Positions 51,069 through 60,478 are shown, numbered from the stretch's first letter. The stretch is DNA of 64,000 nucleotides from Bradyrhizobium sp. SRS-191 (GCF_024586915.1 NZ_JANBVS010000008.1:62001-126000), one strand, 5' to 3'. Notes: a model not told the origin generated them from the letters alone. Made by a program: numbers and translations.

Positions 51069-52577
51069 ATGGTGACTGACACCTTTTGGGGTCTTCCGCA
51101 GCGCGCGCGCGAAATCCAACCAGCCAAGTTCCAGGGACTGCTGATTTGCGTCATCGTCGCTGCAGCCGCGTGGCTACGGTATGTTCTGCCCCTCAATGTC
51201 GATGTCAGCTGGTGGCTGCTCGTCAGCGAGCGCATGATCGATGGGCAGCGGCTCTATGTCGACATTCTCGAGACGAATCCGCCGATGGCCGGATCGGTCT
51301 ATTTTCTGGCCGTCGCATTCGCGCGGGCCATCCATCTCAGGCCCGAACTGGCGACCAACATCCTGATCTTTGCGCTGACCGCGACATCCCTGACGCTGGT
51401 GTGGCTGGTGCTGCGGACATCGCCGCTGCGCGAACGCCTCGCGGACGGCAGGCTGGCGGCATGGACGACGGCCTTGCTCCTCATCGCGCCGATGTACGAT
51501 TTCGGCCAGCGGGAACACCTCGCCCTGATCACCGTGCTGCCGGCGATCGCGGTTTACATCTTGCGCGCCCGGCGTGAATCGGTGGGCCCGGCTGCGTTGC
51601 TCATCGCCGGGCTCAGCGCCGGACTCACGATGAGCTTCAAGCCGTATTTCGCCTTCAGCGTCGGCTTCTGCATTCTCGCTTCCGCAGCCCAAGCGCGCGA
51701 TTGGCGGGTGCTGTTCGCGCTCGAGAACTGGATCGCGGCTGCGCTCGTGCTGCTCAACGCCGTCAGCATCTACCTGTTCTTTCCCGAGTATTTCACCGTC
51801 ATCTATCCGCTGGTCCGGGACGTCTACCTGCTGCTGAAGGCGCCCGTGCCGGCCATTCTCGTTACACTGCCGATCGGCCTCTGGCTGGCAGCGACCGCGG
51901 TCGTCCTTCTTCTCCAGCGCAAGCAGCCGCGGCGGGACGCGGCATCGTTCGTGACGCTCGCCGCATCGCTCGGATTCCTGGTGTCATTCGTCGCGCAGCG
52001 GAAGGGCTGGGGCTACCACGCCTATCCGATGGTGGCGCTGGCGCTGCTTGCGGCGGGCTTCGCCGTTTCGGCAAGCGATCTTGGCCACGACCCGCGGCGC
52101 TGGCCGCGCGTCGCCGTGGCCACCGCCGCTGTCGTACTCTTCGTGCAGACCTGCTTGTGGTTCAATGGCAGCGTCGACGTCGGGCAGATCGAGCGCCAGG
52201 TCGCGCGGCTCGGCCCGCGCCCGAGCCTGCTGGTGCTCAGCGCCGCGGCTGTCATCGGACACCCGATGGTTCGAACCTTACAGGGCACCTGGATCTCGCG
52301 CCAGGAAGCGTTCTGGGTCCGCGAGATCGTTCGCCGATCCCTGCAGGACGGGACCCTTGATGCCCAAGCCGCGCAACGGCTCCAATCCTATGTGGAGCGC
52401 GAACGCGCCGGGATCATTGCTGATTTCCGAAAGCAGCCGCCGGACATCGTCCTGATCGACAACCAGAACAGCAATTGGGGCGACTGGGCGCGTTCCGATC
52501 CTGAGCTCAAGGCCCTCCTCGAACCCTATACGCTGGTGAAGACCGTCGAGGGGGTTGAGATCCTGAAGCGCGGCTAG
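51069..52577 (+). CDS. GT-C-type membrane glycosyltransferase-like protein, paralogue 2
   Basis: A 502-residue polytopic membrane protein, paralogous to the product at 48354. Shared landmarks are DVSWWLLVSERMIDGQRLYVDILETNPPMAGSVYF in the first outside loop, the FGQREHLALI loop (FGQREHIAVI in the paralogue), FVAQRKGWGYHAYPMVALALLAAGF, and the C-terminal PPDIVLIDNQNSNWGDW. The EILETNPP-like motif stands where GT-C enzymes keep the catalytic acid. Substrate unknown; lipid-linked sugar transfer to a surface glycan or lipid is the best guess. ATG 51069; a GTG at 51072 is possible. Confidence 0.75.
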   Translation: MVTDTFWGLPQRAREIQPAKFQGLLICVIVAAAAWLRYVLPLNVDVSWWLLVSERMIDGQRLYVDILETNPPMAGSVYFLAVAFARAIHLRPELATNILIFALTATSLTLVWLVLRTSPLRERLADGRLAAWTTALLLIAPMYDFGQREHLALITVLPAIAVYILRARRESVGPAALLIAGLSAGLTMSFKPYFAFSVGFCILASAAQARDWRVLFALENWIAAALVLLNAVSIYLFFPEYFTVIYPLVRDVYLLLKAPVPAILVTLPIGLWLAATAVVLLLQRKQPRRDAASFVTLAASLGFLVSFVAQRKGWGYHAYPMVALALLAAGFAVSASDLGHDPRRWPRVAVATAAVVLFVQTCLWFNGSVDVGQIERQVARLGPRPSLLVLSAAAVIGHPMVRTLQGTWISRQEAFWVREIVRRSLQDGTLDAQAAQRLQSYVERERAGIIADFRKQPPDIVLIDNQNSNWGDWARSDPELKALLEPYTLVKTVEGVEILKRG

Positions 52578-52719
52578 CACCGCCTCGGCGCGATTAACGC
52601 CCTTCGAGACGCGCGAAGCGGGGCCAGTGGTCGGCCACCTCTCCGCTCGTCCGCGCCGGGTGCACGGCACTGGGCCGAAGCGTCCAACGCGACTGGCTCC
52701 AATCAACGTCGGGACAGAC

Positions 52720-52749
52720 AAAAAAAGCCACCGACTCACCGCCGGTGGC
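52720..52749 (-). terminator. Rho-independent terminator of grpE
   Basis: On the minus strand, stem GCCACCGGC...GTCGGTGGC (hairpin 52727-52749) followed by seven T residues (52720-52726 read as A on the plus strand), 48 bp after the grpE stop. Confidence 0.85.
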
Positions 52750-52796
52750 TTCCTGTGTTTCCCCTGTAAGGAGGCCGCGCAACTGGCGCGCCCGCC

Positions 52797-53417
52797 TCAG
52801 GCCGCGCTGTTCGACTGGTCGTTGCTGGCCCCCGGCGCCGTCTTGGCGCCGCCCTTGGAGACGCCGACCAGCGCCGGGCGCAAGATGCGTTCACCGATCA
52901 TGAAGCCGGCCTGGACGACCTGCACCACCGTGCCCGACGGCACCGACGCATCAGGCACCTCGTACATCGCCTGCTGGAAGTTCGGGTCGAACTTCTGCCC
53001 CGTCGGATCGAACTTCTTGACGCCGTTCTTCTCCAGCGTGTTGAGCAGCGAGCGCTCGGTGAGCTCGACGCCCTCGATCAGCGACTTCAGGCCGGGATCG
53101 GCGTTGTCGCGCGTTTCCGCCGGCACCGCATCGAGCGCGCGCTGCAGATTGTCGGCGATGTCGAGCACGTCGCGGGCGAAGCCGGTGATGCCGTACATCC
53201 GCGCATCCGCGACTTCGCGGGCGGTCCGCTTGCGCAGGTTCTCCATCTCCGCGAGCGTGCGAAGCATCTTGTCGCGCGCGTCGGCCGCTTCCTTCGCCAA
53301 GGCTTCAGCTGAGCCGGTCTCGGGATCGTCGGGCATGATGTAGGGTTTGGAGACGACGGGTTCGCTGGCCTGCGCAGGGTTTTCCGGATCGTTCTGATGC
53401 AGGTCGGGATCGGTCAT
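52797..53417 (-). CDS. grpE: Nucleotide exchange factor GrpE
   Basis: A 206-residue dimeric exchange factor that releases ADP from DnaK. The N-terminal acidic tail and a long coiled-coil helix (about 40-90, ALAKEAADARDKMLRTLAEMENLRKRTARE) are followed by the beta-wing domain (GVKKFDPTGQKFDPNFQQAMYEVPD and GTVVQVVQAGFMIGERILRPALVGVSKG, the GrpE signature). It lies 117 bp downstream of hrcA on the same strand, in the usual hrcA-grpE order, separated from dnaKJ by about 6 kb. Confidence 0.97.
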   Translation of the reverse strand: MTDPDLHQNDPENPAQASEPVVSKPYIMPDDPETGSAEALAKEAADARDKMLRTLAEMENLRKRTAREVADARMYGITGFARDVLDIADNLQRALDAVPAETRDNADPGLKSLIEGVELTERSLLNTLEKNGVKKFDPTGQKFDPNFQQAMYEVPDASVPSGTVVQVVQAGFMIGERILRPALVGVSKGGAKTAPGASNDQSNSAA

Positions 53418-53534
53418 GGACAGACTTCTCGCAAGTTCGGCGGTTCTGGGGATGTCGGGCGGGATATCGTGCTTTGGGCGCTGAAAATCAAGCGCAGCCT
53501 GACGGTGGCGCGGGCGGGTTAACCATGTCCGAGA

Positions 53535-54623
53535 TCAGCCGCCCATCAGGCGGCTGAGCAGGCGCGCGGCATAATCGACCGTCGGAATGACCCGGGCATA
53601 GTTCAACCGGGTCGGACCGATGACGCCGAGCACACCGACGATGCGCCCCGTAGCATCGGAATAAGGCGACACGATCGTCGACGAACCCGACAGCGAGAAC
53701 AGCTTGTTCTCCGAGCCGATGAAGATACGGACGCCCTCGGCGCTTTCGGCACGGCCGAGCAGATCGACCACGCCGCGCTTGGTCTCGAGATCGTCGAACA
53801 GCCGCCGGACGCGTTCGAGATCCTCCAGCGCATGCAGGTCTTCCAGCAGATTGGCATGACCGCGCACGATCAGCTGGCGATCGTCGCTGTCACCGCCGGA
53901 CCAGCTCGCCACCCCGGCAGCGATCACCTTCTGCGTCAGCTGATCGAGCTCGGCACGATCAGCTGCGAGCGCGGTCTCGAGCTCCAGCCGCGCTTCCGCC
54001 AAAGTGCGTCCGCGAATCCGCGAATTGAGGAAATTGGAGGCCTCGGTCAGCGCCGACGGCGGCACTCCGGGCGGCAGGGCCAGCACCCTGTTCTCGACCT
54101 GTCCGTCTTCGCCCACCAGCACGACCAGCGCGCGCTCCGGCTCCAGCCGCACGAACTCGATGTGCTTCAGCCTTGTGTTGGATTTGGCGGTGAGAACCAC
54201 CGCGGCCGCACGGGTCAGGCCGGACAGCCGCGTCAGCGCCTCGTCCAGCGCGGCCTCGACCGATTGCGCGCGGCCGACGGCGGCGAGCTGGCTTTGGATC
54301 GACTGCCGCTCCGCCTCGGTCATGTCGCCGACCTGCATCAGGGCATCGACGAAGAAGCGCAAACCGGCCTCAGTCGGCAGCCGGCCGGCCGAGGTGTGCG
54401 GCGCATAGATCAGGCCGAGCTGCTCCAGATCGGCCATCACGTTGCGCACGGAGGCCGGCGACAGGGGAACCGCGATCAGCCGCGAGATGTTGCGCGAGCC
54501 GACGGGCTCGCCGGTCGCGAGATAGCTCTCGACGATCTGCCGGAAGATCTCGCGCGAGCGCTCGTTGAGCTGCGCGAGCCCCGCCGGCGGTGTCATCAGG
54601 TTGATCGGATCGTGGTGGGCCAC
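53535..54623 (-). CDS. hrcA: Heat-inducible transcription repressor HrcA
   Basis: A 362-residue repressor that binds CIRCE operators of groE-type operons. The N-terminal winged helix (LNERSREIFRQIVESYLATGEPVGSRNISRL) and SAGRLPTEAGLRFFVDALM are diagnostic; the inserted dimerisation and GAF-like domains follow, ending YDATGRIVGVLGVIGPTRLNYARVIPTVDYAARLLSRLM in family form. Start is GTG at 54623, with GAGGAGG seven bases upstream. No CIRCE element is visible in this window, so its targets (probably groESL) are elsewhere. Divergent from rph. Confidence 0.97.
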   Translation of the reverse strand: MAHHDPINLMTPPAGLAQLNERSREIFRQIVESYLATGEPVGSRNISRLIAVPLSPASVRNVMADLEQLGLIYAPHTSAGRLPTEAGLRFFVDALMQVGDMTEAERQSIQSQLAAVGRAQSVEAALDEALTRLSGLTRAAAVVLTAKSNTRLKHIEFVRLEPERALVVLVGEDGQVENRVLALPPGVPPSALTEASNFLNSRIRGRTLAEARLELETALAADRAELDQLTQKVIAAGVASWSGGDSDDRQLIVRGHANLLEDLHALEDLERVRRLFDDLETKRGVVDLLGRAESAEGVRIFIGSENKLFSLSGSSTIVSPYSDATGRIVGVLGVIGPTRLNYARVIPTVDYAARLLSRLMGG

Positions 54624-54784
54624 CAGATATCCTCCTCACCCATCTGCATATAATTTGGCCATACGGCGGCTCGGTGGCAAGCCGGACTTGTGGGCGTGTT
54701 CCGGCGTGATAGCCCTTGCCGCTGCGGGTCCCGGCACCTACAAGGCCGTTTAACCCCGTCTTTTGCCTTTCCACGGAGAGAATC

Positions 54785-55498
54785 ATGCGGCCCAGCCGCC
54801 GTGCACCGGATGAATTGCGCCCCGTGAGCCTGGAACGCGGCGTCGTCAAATACGCCGAGGGTTCCTGCCTGGTGAAGTTCGGCGACACCCATGTGCTGGT
54901 CACCGCCACCTTGGAAGACCGGCTGCCGCCCTGGCTCAAGGGCCAGGGGCGCGGCTGGGTCACCGCCGAATACGGCATGCTGCCGCGCGCTACGCTGGAA
55001 CGCACCCGCCGCGAGGCGTCGTCCGGCAAGCAGACCGGCCGCACGGTCGAGATCCAGCGCCTGATCGGCCGCTCGCTGCGCACCGCGATCGACCTCGAGG
55101 CGCTCGGCGAGCGCCAGATCACGGTCGACTGCGACGTGCTGCAGGCCGATGGCGGCACCCGTACCGCCTCGATCACCGGTGCCTGGGTGGCGCTGGCCGA
55201 CTGCATCAAGTGGATGAAGACGCGCAACATGATCAAGACCGAGGTGCTGCGCGCCAACGTCGCCGCGATCTCCTGCGGCATCTACAACGGCACGCCGGTG
55301 CTCGATCTCGACTATGCCGAGGATTCCGAGGCCGAGACCGACGCCAATTTCGTCATGACCGGCGACGGCCGCATCATCGAGGTGCAGGGCACGGCCGAGA
55401 AGACCCCGTTCACGGAGGCCGAGTTCCTGGCGCTGATGGCGCTGGCGCGCAAGGGCGTCACCCGGCTCGTCGACCTGCAGAAGATGGCGATCGCGTGA
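54785..55498 (+). CDS. rph: Ribonuclease PH
   Basis: A 237-residue phosphorolytic 3'-5' exoribonuclease trimming tRNA precursors. MRPSRRAPDELRPVSLERGVVKYAEGSCLVKFGDTHVLVTATLED is the typical N-terminus; RLIGRSLRTAIDLEALGERQITVDCDVLQADGGTRTASITGA is the RNase PH signature. ATG 54785. Its stop overlaps the GTG of rdgB, so both are translated as a unit, followed by hemW. Divergent from hrcA with a 161 bp spacer. Confidence 0.98.
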   Translation: MRPSRRAPDELRPVSLERGVVKYAEGSCLVKFGDTHVLVTATLEDRLPPWLKGQGRGWVTAEYGMLPRATLERTRREASSGKQTGRTVEIQRLIGRSLRTAIDLEALGERQITVDCDVLQADGGTRTASITGAWVALADCIKWMKTRNMIKTEVLRANVAAISCGIYNGTPVLDLDYAEDSEAETDANFVMTGDGRIIEVQGTAEKTPFTEAEFLALMALARKGVTRLVDLQKMAIA

Positions 55499-56139
55499 GC
55501 ACGCCGCATCGCAAGCTCTCCGGTCGCATCGTCATCGCGACCCACAATCCCGGCAAGCTCGCCGAGATGCGCGAGCTGCTGGCGCCCCACGGCATCGAGG
55601 CGGTCTCGGCCGGCGAGCTCGGGCTCGGCGAGCCCGAGGAGACCGGCGACACCTTCATCGCCAATGCACGCATCAAGGCGGTGGCCGCCGCGGAAGCCGC
55701 GCAGCTGCCGGCCTTCGCCGACGATTCCGGCATCGTGGTTCACGGGCTGGATGGCGCGCCGGGGATCTATTCGGCCCGCTGGGCCGGCCCGGCTAAGGAT
55801 TTCGGGGCTGCGATGGCCCAGATCGAGCGGCTGCTGCAGGAGCGCGGCGCCGCCACGGCCGACAAGCGCACCGCGCATTTCGTCTCGGCGCTGTGCGTGG
55901 CCTGGCCGGACGGTCACCTTGAAGAGGTCGAGGCGCGCGTCGACGGCACTCTGGTATGGCCCCCGCGCGGCACGGCCGGCTTCGGCTATGATCCGATGTT
56001 CCTGCCCGATGGCCATGACCGCACCTTCGGCGAGATGACCAGCATCGAGAAGCACGGGCTGCCGCCGCTCGGCCTCGGCCTCTCGCACCGGGCCCGTGCC
56101 TTCGTGAAGCTCGCGGAGATCTGCCTTGAGCAGCGCTGA
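55495..56139 (+). CDS. rdgB: XTP/dITP (Ham1-type) pyrophosphatase
   Basis: A 214-residue house-cleaning enzyme that hydrolyses XTP, dITP and dHAPTP to the monophosphates, preventing their incorporation. IVIATHNPGKLAEMRELL near residue 11 is the nucleotide-binding motif; FADDSGIVVHGLDGAPGIYSARWAG holds the metal-binding acidic residues; GFGYDPMFLPDGHDRTFGEM completes the site. GTG start overlaps the rph stop; the end overlaps the start of hemW by 14 bp. Confidence 0.97.
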   Translation: MSTPHRKLSGRIVIATHNPGKLAEMRELLAPHGIEAVSAGELGLGEPEETGDTFIANARIKAVAAAEAAQLPAFADDSGIVVHGLDGAPGIYSARWAGPAKDFGAAMAQIERLLQERGAATADKRTAHFVSALCVAWPDGHLEEVEARVDGTLVWPPRGTAGFGYDPMFLPDGHDRTFGEMTSIEKHGLPPLGLGLSHRARAFVKLAEICLEQR

Positions 56140-57283
56140 CAGCAAAGCGTTCGGCGTCTATGTGCACTGGCCGTTCTGCCTGTCGAAATGTCCGTATTGC
56201 GACTTCAACAGCCACGTCCGCCACGCTGCCATCGACCAGGACCGCTTTGCTCGCGCGTTCGCGCAGGAGATCGCCAGCACCGCCGCGCGTACGGGACCGC
56301 GCACCGTCAGCTCGATCTTTCTCGGCGGCGGCACGCCGTCGCTGATGCAGCCGCGGACTGTCGGCGCCATTCTCGACGCCATCGGCAAGCACTGGCACGT
56401 CGCAGATGATGTCGAGGTGTCGCTGGAAGCCAATCCGACCAGCGTGGAAGCCACCCGCTTTGCCGGCTATCGCGCAGCCGGCGTCAACCGCGTTTCGCTC
56501 GGCGTCCAGGCGATGGACGATGCGTCGCTGAAGATGCTCGGACGGCTGCACACGGCCGAGGAAGCGATGAAGGCGGTGGCGATCGCGCGCGGCGCATTCG
56601 ACCGCTATTCGTTCGACCTGATCTATGCACGGCCCGACCAGACGCCGGCCATGTGGACCGAGGAGCTGTCGCGCGCGATCGGCGAGGCGGCGGAGCATCT
56701 GTCGCTGTATCAGCTGACGATCGAAGAGGGCACGCCGTTCTTCGGGCTGCACGCGGCCGGCAAGCTGAAGACGCCGGACGAGGGCCTCGCTCGCACGCTC
56801 TACGACGTCACCCAGGAGCTCTGCGCCCGTCACGGATTGCCGGCCTATGAGATCTCCAATCACGCGCGCCCGGGCGCGGAGTGCCGGCACAATCTGATCT
56901 ACTGGCGTGGTCAGGAATATGCCGGCATCGGTCCCGGCGCCCATGGCAGGCTCGACATCGACGGTATCAGACACGCCACCGCAACCGACAAGCGGCCGGA
57001 GGCCTGGCTGATGCGGGTCGAGACCAATGGCCACGGCGTGATGACCGACGATCTGCTCAACAGCGAGGAGCGCGCCGACGAATTCCTGCTGATGGGGCTG
57101 CGCCTGCGCGAGGGCATCGATCCCCGGCGCTATGCCGCGATCTCCGGCCGCCAGCTCGATCCGCGCCGCATCGCGCTGCTGCGCGAGGAGGGCGCCATCG
57201 CCGTCGAGCCGGACGGGCGATTGCGCGTGACGCAGGACGGCTTCCCCGTGCTCGACGCCGTCGTCGCCGATCTCGCAGCCTGA
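56126..57283 (+). CDS. hemW: Radical SAM family heme chaperone HemW
   Basis: A 385-residue protein formerly called an oxygen-independent coproporphyrinogen oxidase homologue. The radical-SAM cluster motif is CLSKCPYCDFNSH near residue 18; FLGGGTPSLM and SLEANPTSVE are SAM-binding signatures; GVNRVSLGVQAMDDASLKMLGRLHT follows. The CNSH-type fourth residue pattern of true HemN is absent, favouring a heme chaperone. Start TTG 56126, with GGAGA nine bases upstream, inside the rdgB 3' end. Confidence 0.95.
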   Translation: MSSADSKAFGVYVHWPFCLSKCPYCDFNSHVRHAAIDQDRFARAFAQEIASTAARTGPRTVSSIFLGGGTPSLMQPRTVGAILDAIGKHWHVADDVEVSLEANPTSVEATRFAGYRAAGVNRVSLGVQAMDDASLKMLGRLHTAEEAMKAVAIARGAFDRYSFDLIYARPDQTPAMWTEELSRAIGEAAEHLSLYQLTIEEGTPFFGLHAAGKLKTPDEGLARTLYDVTQELCARHGLPAYEISNHARPGAECRHNLIYWRGQEYAGIGPGAHGRLDIDGIRHATATDKRPEAWLMRVETNGHGVMTDDLLNSEERADEFLLMGLRLREGIDPRRYAAISGRQLDPRRIALLREEGAIAVEPDGRLRVTQDGFPVLDAVVADLAA

Positions 57284-57319
57284 GCTTTGCATGAGGACGC
57301 TGCGCGTGATGCAGCTCAG

Positions 57320-57475
57320 ATTTCGATGCCAACCCTCATGGTGAGGAGCGCGGCGCCCCGCCGCTGACGATCGCGTAAGCTGCAAGCTCGCCGCGCGTCT
57401 CGAACCATGAGGCCCGAGCGGGGGCCTCGCCCTTCGAGACGCCCTCCCGAGGCGGGCTTCTCAGGGTGAGGAGAG
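57320..57475. repeat. Intergenic repeat, CTCATGGTGAGG / CCTCACCCTGAG type
   Basis: CCTCATGGTGAGGAGCG pairs with TCTCGAACCATGAGG; then GGGCCTCGCCCTTCGAGACG...CTTCTCAGGGTGAGG, the inverse of the element at 39169-39212. Same dispersed family as the cluster downstream of gpmA. The gap 57284-57572 has no gene. Confidence 0.65.
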
Positions 57476-57572
57476 AAAGGCTTGTGGGGGCACGAGCAGC
57501 AGTTCGTTGTGCTAACAGTCGCGTTCTCACGCGACGACTGCTCGATCGCACCGAACAGCCAAGTTGACCGAT

Positions 57573-58781
57573 CTAAGTCGCGCTGAAACTTTTCGGCGCA
57601 CCGGCCACGGCCTGGCCGCCGCCCGAGCCGACGCGCATCACGGCCAGCCCGCGCTCATTGGTGCCATCGCTGCGGAAGCGGAACAGGCCGTCGATGCCGG
57701 CGAAGCCGGAGGCGTTGGTGAGCACATCTGGCGCAAAACGCTGTGCGCCTTGCGTGCGTGCGAGCGCTGCGACCAGCGCCACTGCGTCATAGGCCAGGGT
57801 TGCCGTGCGCACGGGATCGGCGCCGAAGCGCGTGCGATAACGGCCGGCGAAGGCGCGGAAGCCCGACGGGTCCGGCGCGGCGTAGAGACCGCCCTGCAGG
57901 CTGGCGCTGTTGTAGACGCGCGGATTGTCCCACAGGCCGGTGCCGAGCAGCTGGACGGCACGCAAATTCGCGCCGGCCGCCGTCAACGCATCCGCGGTCG
58001 CGACGACGGATTCGCCGTCATCGGCCAGCAGCAGCGCATCGGCGCCGCTCAGCGCCTGCGCCACCGCGCGCACCGCCATAGTGCGGTCGCCGGCATATTT
58101 CTCGAACGCCACGATGCGCCCGCCGCGCCGGCTGACCGCAGTCTTGAACGCGCCTTCGACCACGGTGCCATAGGCGTTGTCGGGCAGCAGCGCCGCAAAG
58201 GAGCGTTTGCCGACGCCGGCCGAGTAGTCGACGATGCGCGTGGCATCGGACTCCGGCAGGAAGCTCAGCAGATACACGCCGCGGCCTGCCACGCTCGAAT
58301 CGGTCGAGAACGCGATCACCGAGATATTGCGCGTGCGCGCGACCTGGGCGGTCGGCGGCACCGAGCCGGCAAACAGCGGCCCGAGCAGGATCTCCGCGCC
58401 TTCGTCGCAGGCCTGTTGCGCGCCTTGCTGCGCGCCCTGCGGACTACCGGCGTCGTCCTTGATCAGCAGCTGGATGTTGGGATTCTGAAACTCGGCGAGC
58501 GCCATCTCGGCCGCGTTCTTCATCGATTGCGCGGCGACGCCGGCATTGCCGGAGGCCGACAGAGGCAGAATCAGTCCGACCTTGACCTGGCCGTTCCCCG
58601 CGACCGCCGGCTGCTGCGGCGGACCTGACGGACCGCTCGGCGCCTCGAACGGATTGAAGCCCTGCTGCACATTGGAACATGCCGACAGCAGCGGCGCGCC
58701 GAGGATCAGGCCAAGCGCCGTTCGCCGGGCAACCCCATGGGGTCCCGGACCGTGAGAACTGGGATGACGCGGGCCCACCAT
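57573..58781 (-). CDS. LppC/LpoA-like lipoprotein (penicillin-binding protein activator family)
   Basis: A 402-residue lipoprotein: lipobox LLSAC with C35 after a hydrophobic signal (TALGLILGAPLLSACSN). The rest is a periplasmic-binding-protein type I fold (VKVGLILPLSASGNAGVAAQSMKNAAEMAL...LLGPLFAGSVPPTAQVARTRNISVIAFSTD), as in LppC/LpoA activators of penicillin-binding proteins and in branched-chain amino-acid binding proteins. The genomic position next to rsmI-yraN-gshB favours the LppC/LpoA family. Start ATG 58781 gives a signal with arginines before the hydrophobic core; a longer frame reaches 58853. Confidence 0.85.
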   Translation of the reverse strand: MVGPRHPSSHGPGPHGVARRTALGLILGAPLLSACSNVQQGFNPFEAPSGPSGPPQQPAVAGNGQVKVGLILPLSASGNAGVAAQSMKNAAEMALAEFQNPNIQLLIKDDAGSPQGAQQGAQQACDEGAEILLGPLFAGSVPPTAQVARTRNISVIAFSTDSSVAGRGVYLLSFLPESDATRIVDYSAGVGKRSFAALLPDNAYGTVVEGAFKTAVSRRGGRIVAFEKYAGDRTMAVRAVAQALSGADALLLADDGESVVATADALTAAGANLRAVQLLGTGLWDNPRVYNSASLQGGLYAAPDPSGFRAFAGRYRTRFGADPVRTATLAYDAVALVAALARTQGAQRFAPDVLTNASGFAGIDGLFRFRSDGTNERGLAVMRVGSGGGQAVAGAPKSFSAT

Positions 58782-59085
58782 GGCATCTCTTCGTTCGGCC
58801 GCAAGCGGCCAGAAGTTCCCCAAGCGCACGCCCCCCAGGCCGTGCTGATTCACTCATATTGTCGACGAATAGTTAAGCAAAACAAAAGGCTGTCAGAACC
58901 ACACCGAAGATCAAATCGACGTTTTGCACGGCCTATCCCCTGTTGGGATCAATGCCTTTTGAAGTGCATTTTCGAACTTGAAGCTCCGATGAACGGCGCG
59001 ACCGGGCATGCTGGTCGGATCTTCACATTCATTAGACCACCGTTCCGCGGTGGCATTCCCCGGTCCGGCCCTTTAAATTATCCCG
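58782..59085. other. Divergent control region of the lipoprotein gene and rsmI
   Basis: No gene supported. CCACCGTTCCGCGGTGG (about 59037-59053) can form a 5 bp hairpin upstream of rsmI. Promoters for both genes must lie here; I cannot define boxes. Confidence 0.4.
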
Positions 59086-60039
59086 ATGGGCGCCAAGGCA
59101 ATCCCGAACATCTCGCCGGACGATGGCAAATCTTCCACCTCGTACCTGGTGGCGGGACATTGCATCGTGGCGCCACGGGCGCAGCCCGGCCTGCATCTCG
59201 TGGCGACCCCGATCGGCAATCTCGGCGACATCACACTGCGCGCGCTGGAGACGCTGGCCGGCGCTGACGCGATCTTCTGCGAGGACACGCGAATCACGCG
59301 CCGGCTGACCGAGCGCTACGGCCTCGGCGCCGAGTTGGCCGCCTATCACGAGCACAACGCCGAGGCGGTCAGACCGAAGATCCTGCAACGCCTCGCCGAG
59401 GGCGCCGCCATTGCGCTGGTGTCGGACGCGGGCACGCCTCTGATCTCCGACCCCGGCTACAAGCTGGTGCGCGCCGCCTGCGAGGCCGGGCATGCGGTCA
59501 CCGCGCTGCCGGGACCTTCCGCGGTGCTCGCCGCACTGAGCGTCGCGGCACTGCCGACCGACCGGTTCTTCTTCGAAGGCTTTCTGCCGGCCAAGCAGCA
59601 GGCGCGGCGCACGCGGCTGGCTGAGCTGGCGCGCGTGGAGTCCACACTGGTTCTGTTCGAGGCGGGCAGCCGCGTGCAGGAGACGCTGGCCGATCTCGCC
59701 CACACAATGGCGGGACGGCAGGCCGCGATCTGCCGCGAGCTCACCAAGCTGCACGAGGAGGTGCTGCGCGGCACGACCGGCGAACTCGCGGCCCAAGCCG
59801 ACGGACTGGAGACGCGCGGCGAGTTCGTGCTGGTGATCGGACCGCCGCCGCGCGATGCCGAGGTCATGAGCGACGGCGCCGTCGACGCGCTGCTCGCGGA
59901 TCTGCTGCAACGGTCGAGCGTGAAGGATGCCGTGATGCATGCGGTCGAGCTGTCGCGCCGGCCGCGGCGCGAGGTCTATGCGCGTGCGCTCGCGCTTGCC
60001 AAGGACGTGCGCGCGGGAGACGCCGATGGCGCGGACTGA
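59086..60039 (+). CDS. rsmI: 16S rRNA (cytidine-1402-2'-O)-methyltransferase
   Basis: A 317-residue SAM-dependent enzyme of the tetrapyrrole-methylase fold that methylates C1402 in the ribosomal P site. GLHLVATPIGNLGDITLRALETLAGADAIFCEDTRITRRL is the RsmI signature; VSDAGTPLISDPGYKLVRAA and ALPGPSAVLAALSVAALPTDRFFFEGFLP complete the cofactor site. The N-terminus has about 30 extra residues before the conserved region, so the true start could be further in. Its stop overlaps yraN. Confidence 0.96.
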   Translation: MGAKAIPNISPDDGKSSTSYLVAGHCIVAPRAQPGLHLVATPIGNLGDITLRALETLAGADAIFCEDTRITRRLTERYGLGAELAAYHEHNAEAVRPKILQRLAEGAAIALVSDAGTPLISDPGYKLVRAACEAGHAVTALPGPSAVLAALSVAALPTDRFFFEGFLPAKQQARRTRLAELARVESTLVLFEAGSRVQETLADLAHTMAGRQAAICRELTKLHEEVLRGTTGELAAQADGLETRGEFVLVIGPPPRDAEVMSDGAVDALLADLLQRSSVKDAVMHAVELSRRPRREVYARALALAKDVRAGDADGAD

Positions 60040-60445
60040 GCGTGCCAAGCCCGACAAGCCGGTCAAGACGACGAAGACCGCCGCGCCCGAGCACGTCGCA
60101 GCCTTCCGTACCGGGTTGTCGGCAGAAGCGCGTGCCGCTGCCTTGCTGATCGCCAAGGGCTACCGCATCCTGGCCAAACGCTTCCGCACCCCTCATGGCG
60201 AGATCGACATCATCGCGCGCAAGCGCGGCCTCGTCGCCTTCGTCGAGGTGAAGGCCCGCGCCTCGCTCGACGAGGCCGCCTATGCCGTGACGCCGCGCCA
60301 GCAGCAGCGCATCATCGATGCGGCACAGGCGTGGCTGATGGCGCATCCCGACCATGCCGAATTGGAGCTGCGCTTCGATGCGATTCTGGTTGCGCCGCGC
60401 AGCCTGCCGCGCCATCTGATCGCAGCCTTCGACGCCAGCACCTGA
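60026..60445 (+). CDS. yraN: YraN/UPF0102 family nuclease-like protein
   Basis: A 139-residue protein with a restriction-endonuclease-like fold. The acidic pattern GEIDIIARKRGLVAFVEVKAR has the D...ExK arrangement of Mg-dependent nucleases, and ALLIAKGYRILAKRFRTPHG is the family's N-terminal motif. Activity is not established for most members. ATG 60026 lies within the end of rsmI (14 bp overlap), a common rsmI-yraN pairing. An N-terminal basic extension of about 30 residues precedes the domain. Confidence 0.9.
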   Translation: MARTERAKPDKPVKTTKTAAPEHVAAFRTGLSAEARAAALLIAKGYRILAKRFRTPHGEIDIIARKRGLVAFVEVKARASLDEAAYAVTPRQQQRIIDAAQAWLMAHPDHAELELRFDAILVAPRSLPRHLIAAFDAST

Positions 60446-60478
60446 CATGAACTGATTGCAGAGAGCAGGGACCTGCCC

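Noticed and set aside
55793..57385. A 530-codon minus-strand frame opposite rdgB and hemW
   Set aside because: Both plus-strand genes have complete family motifs; the antisense translation has none.
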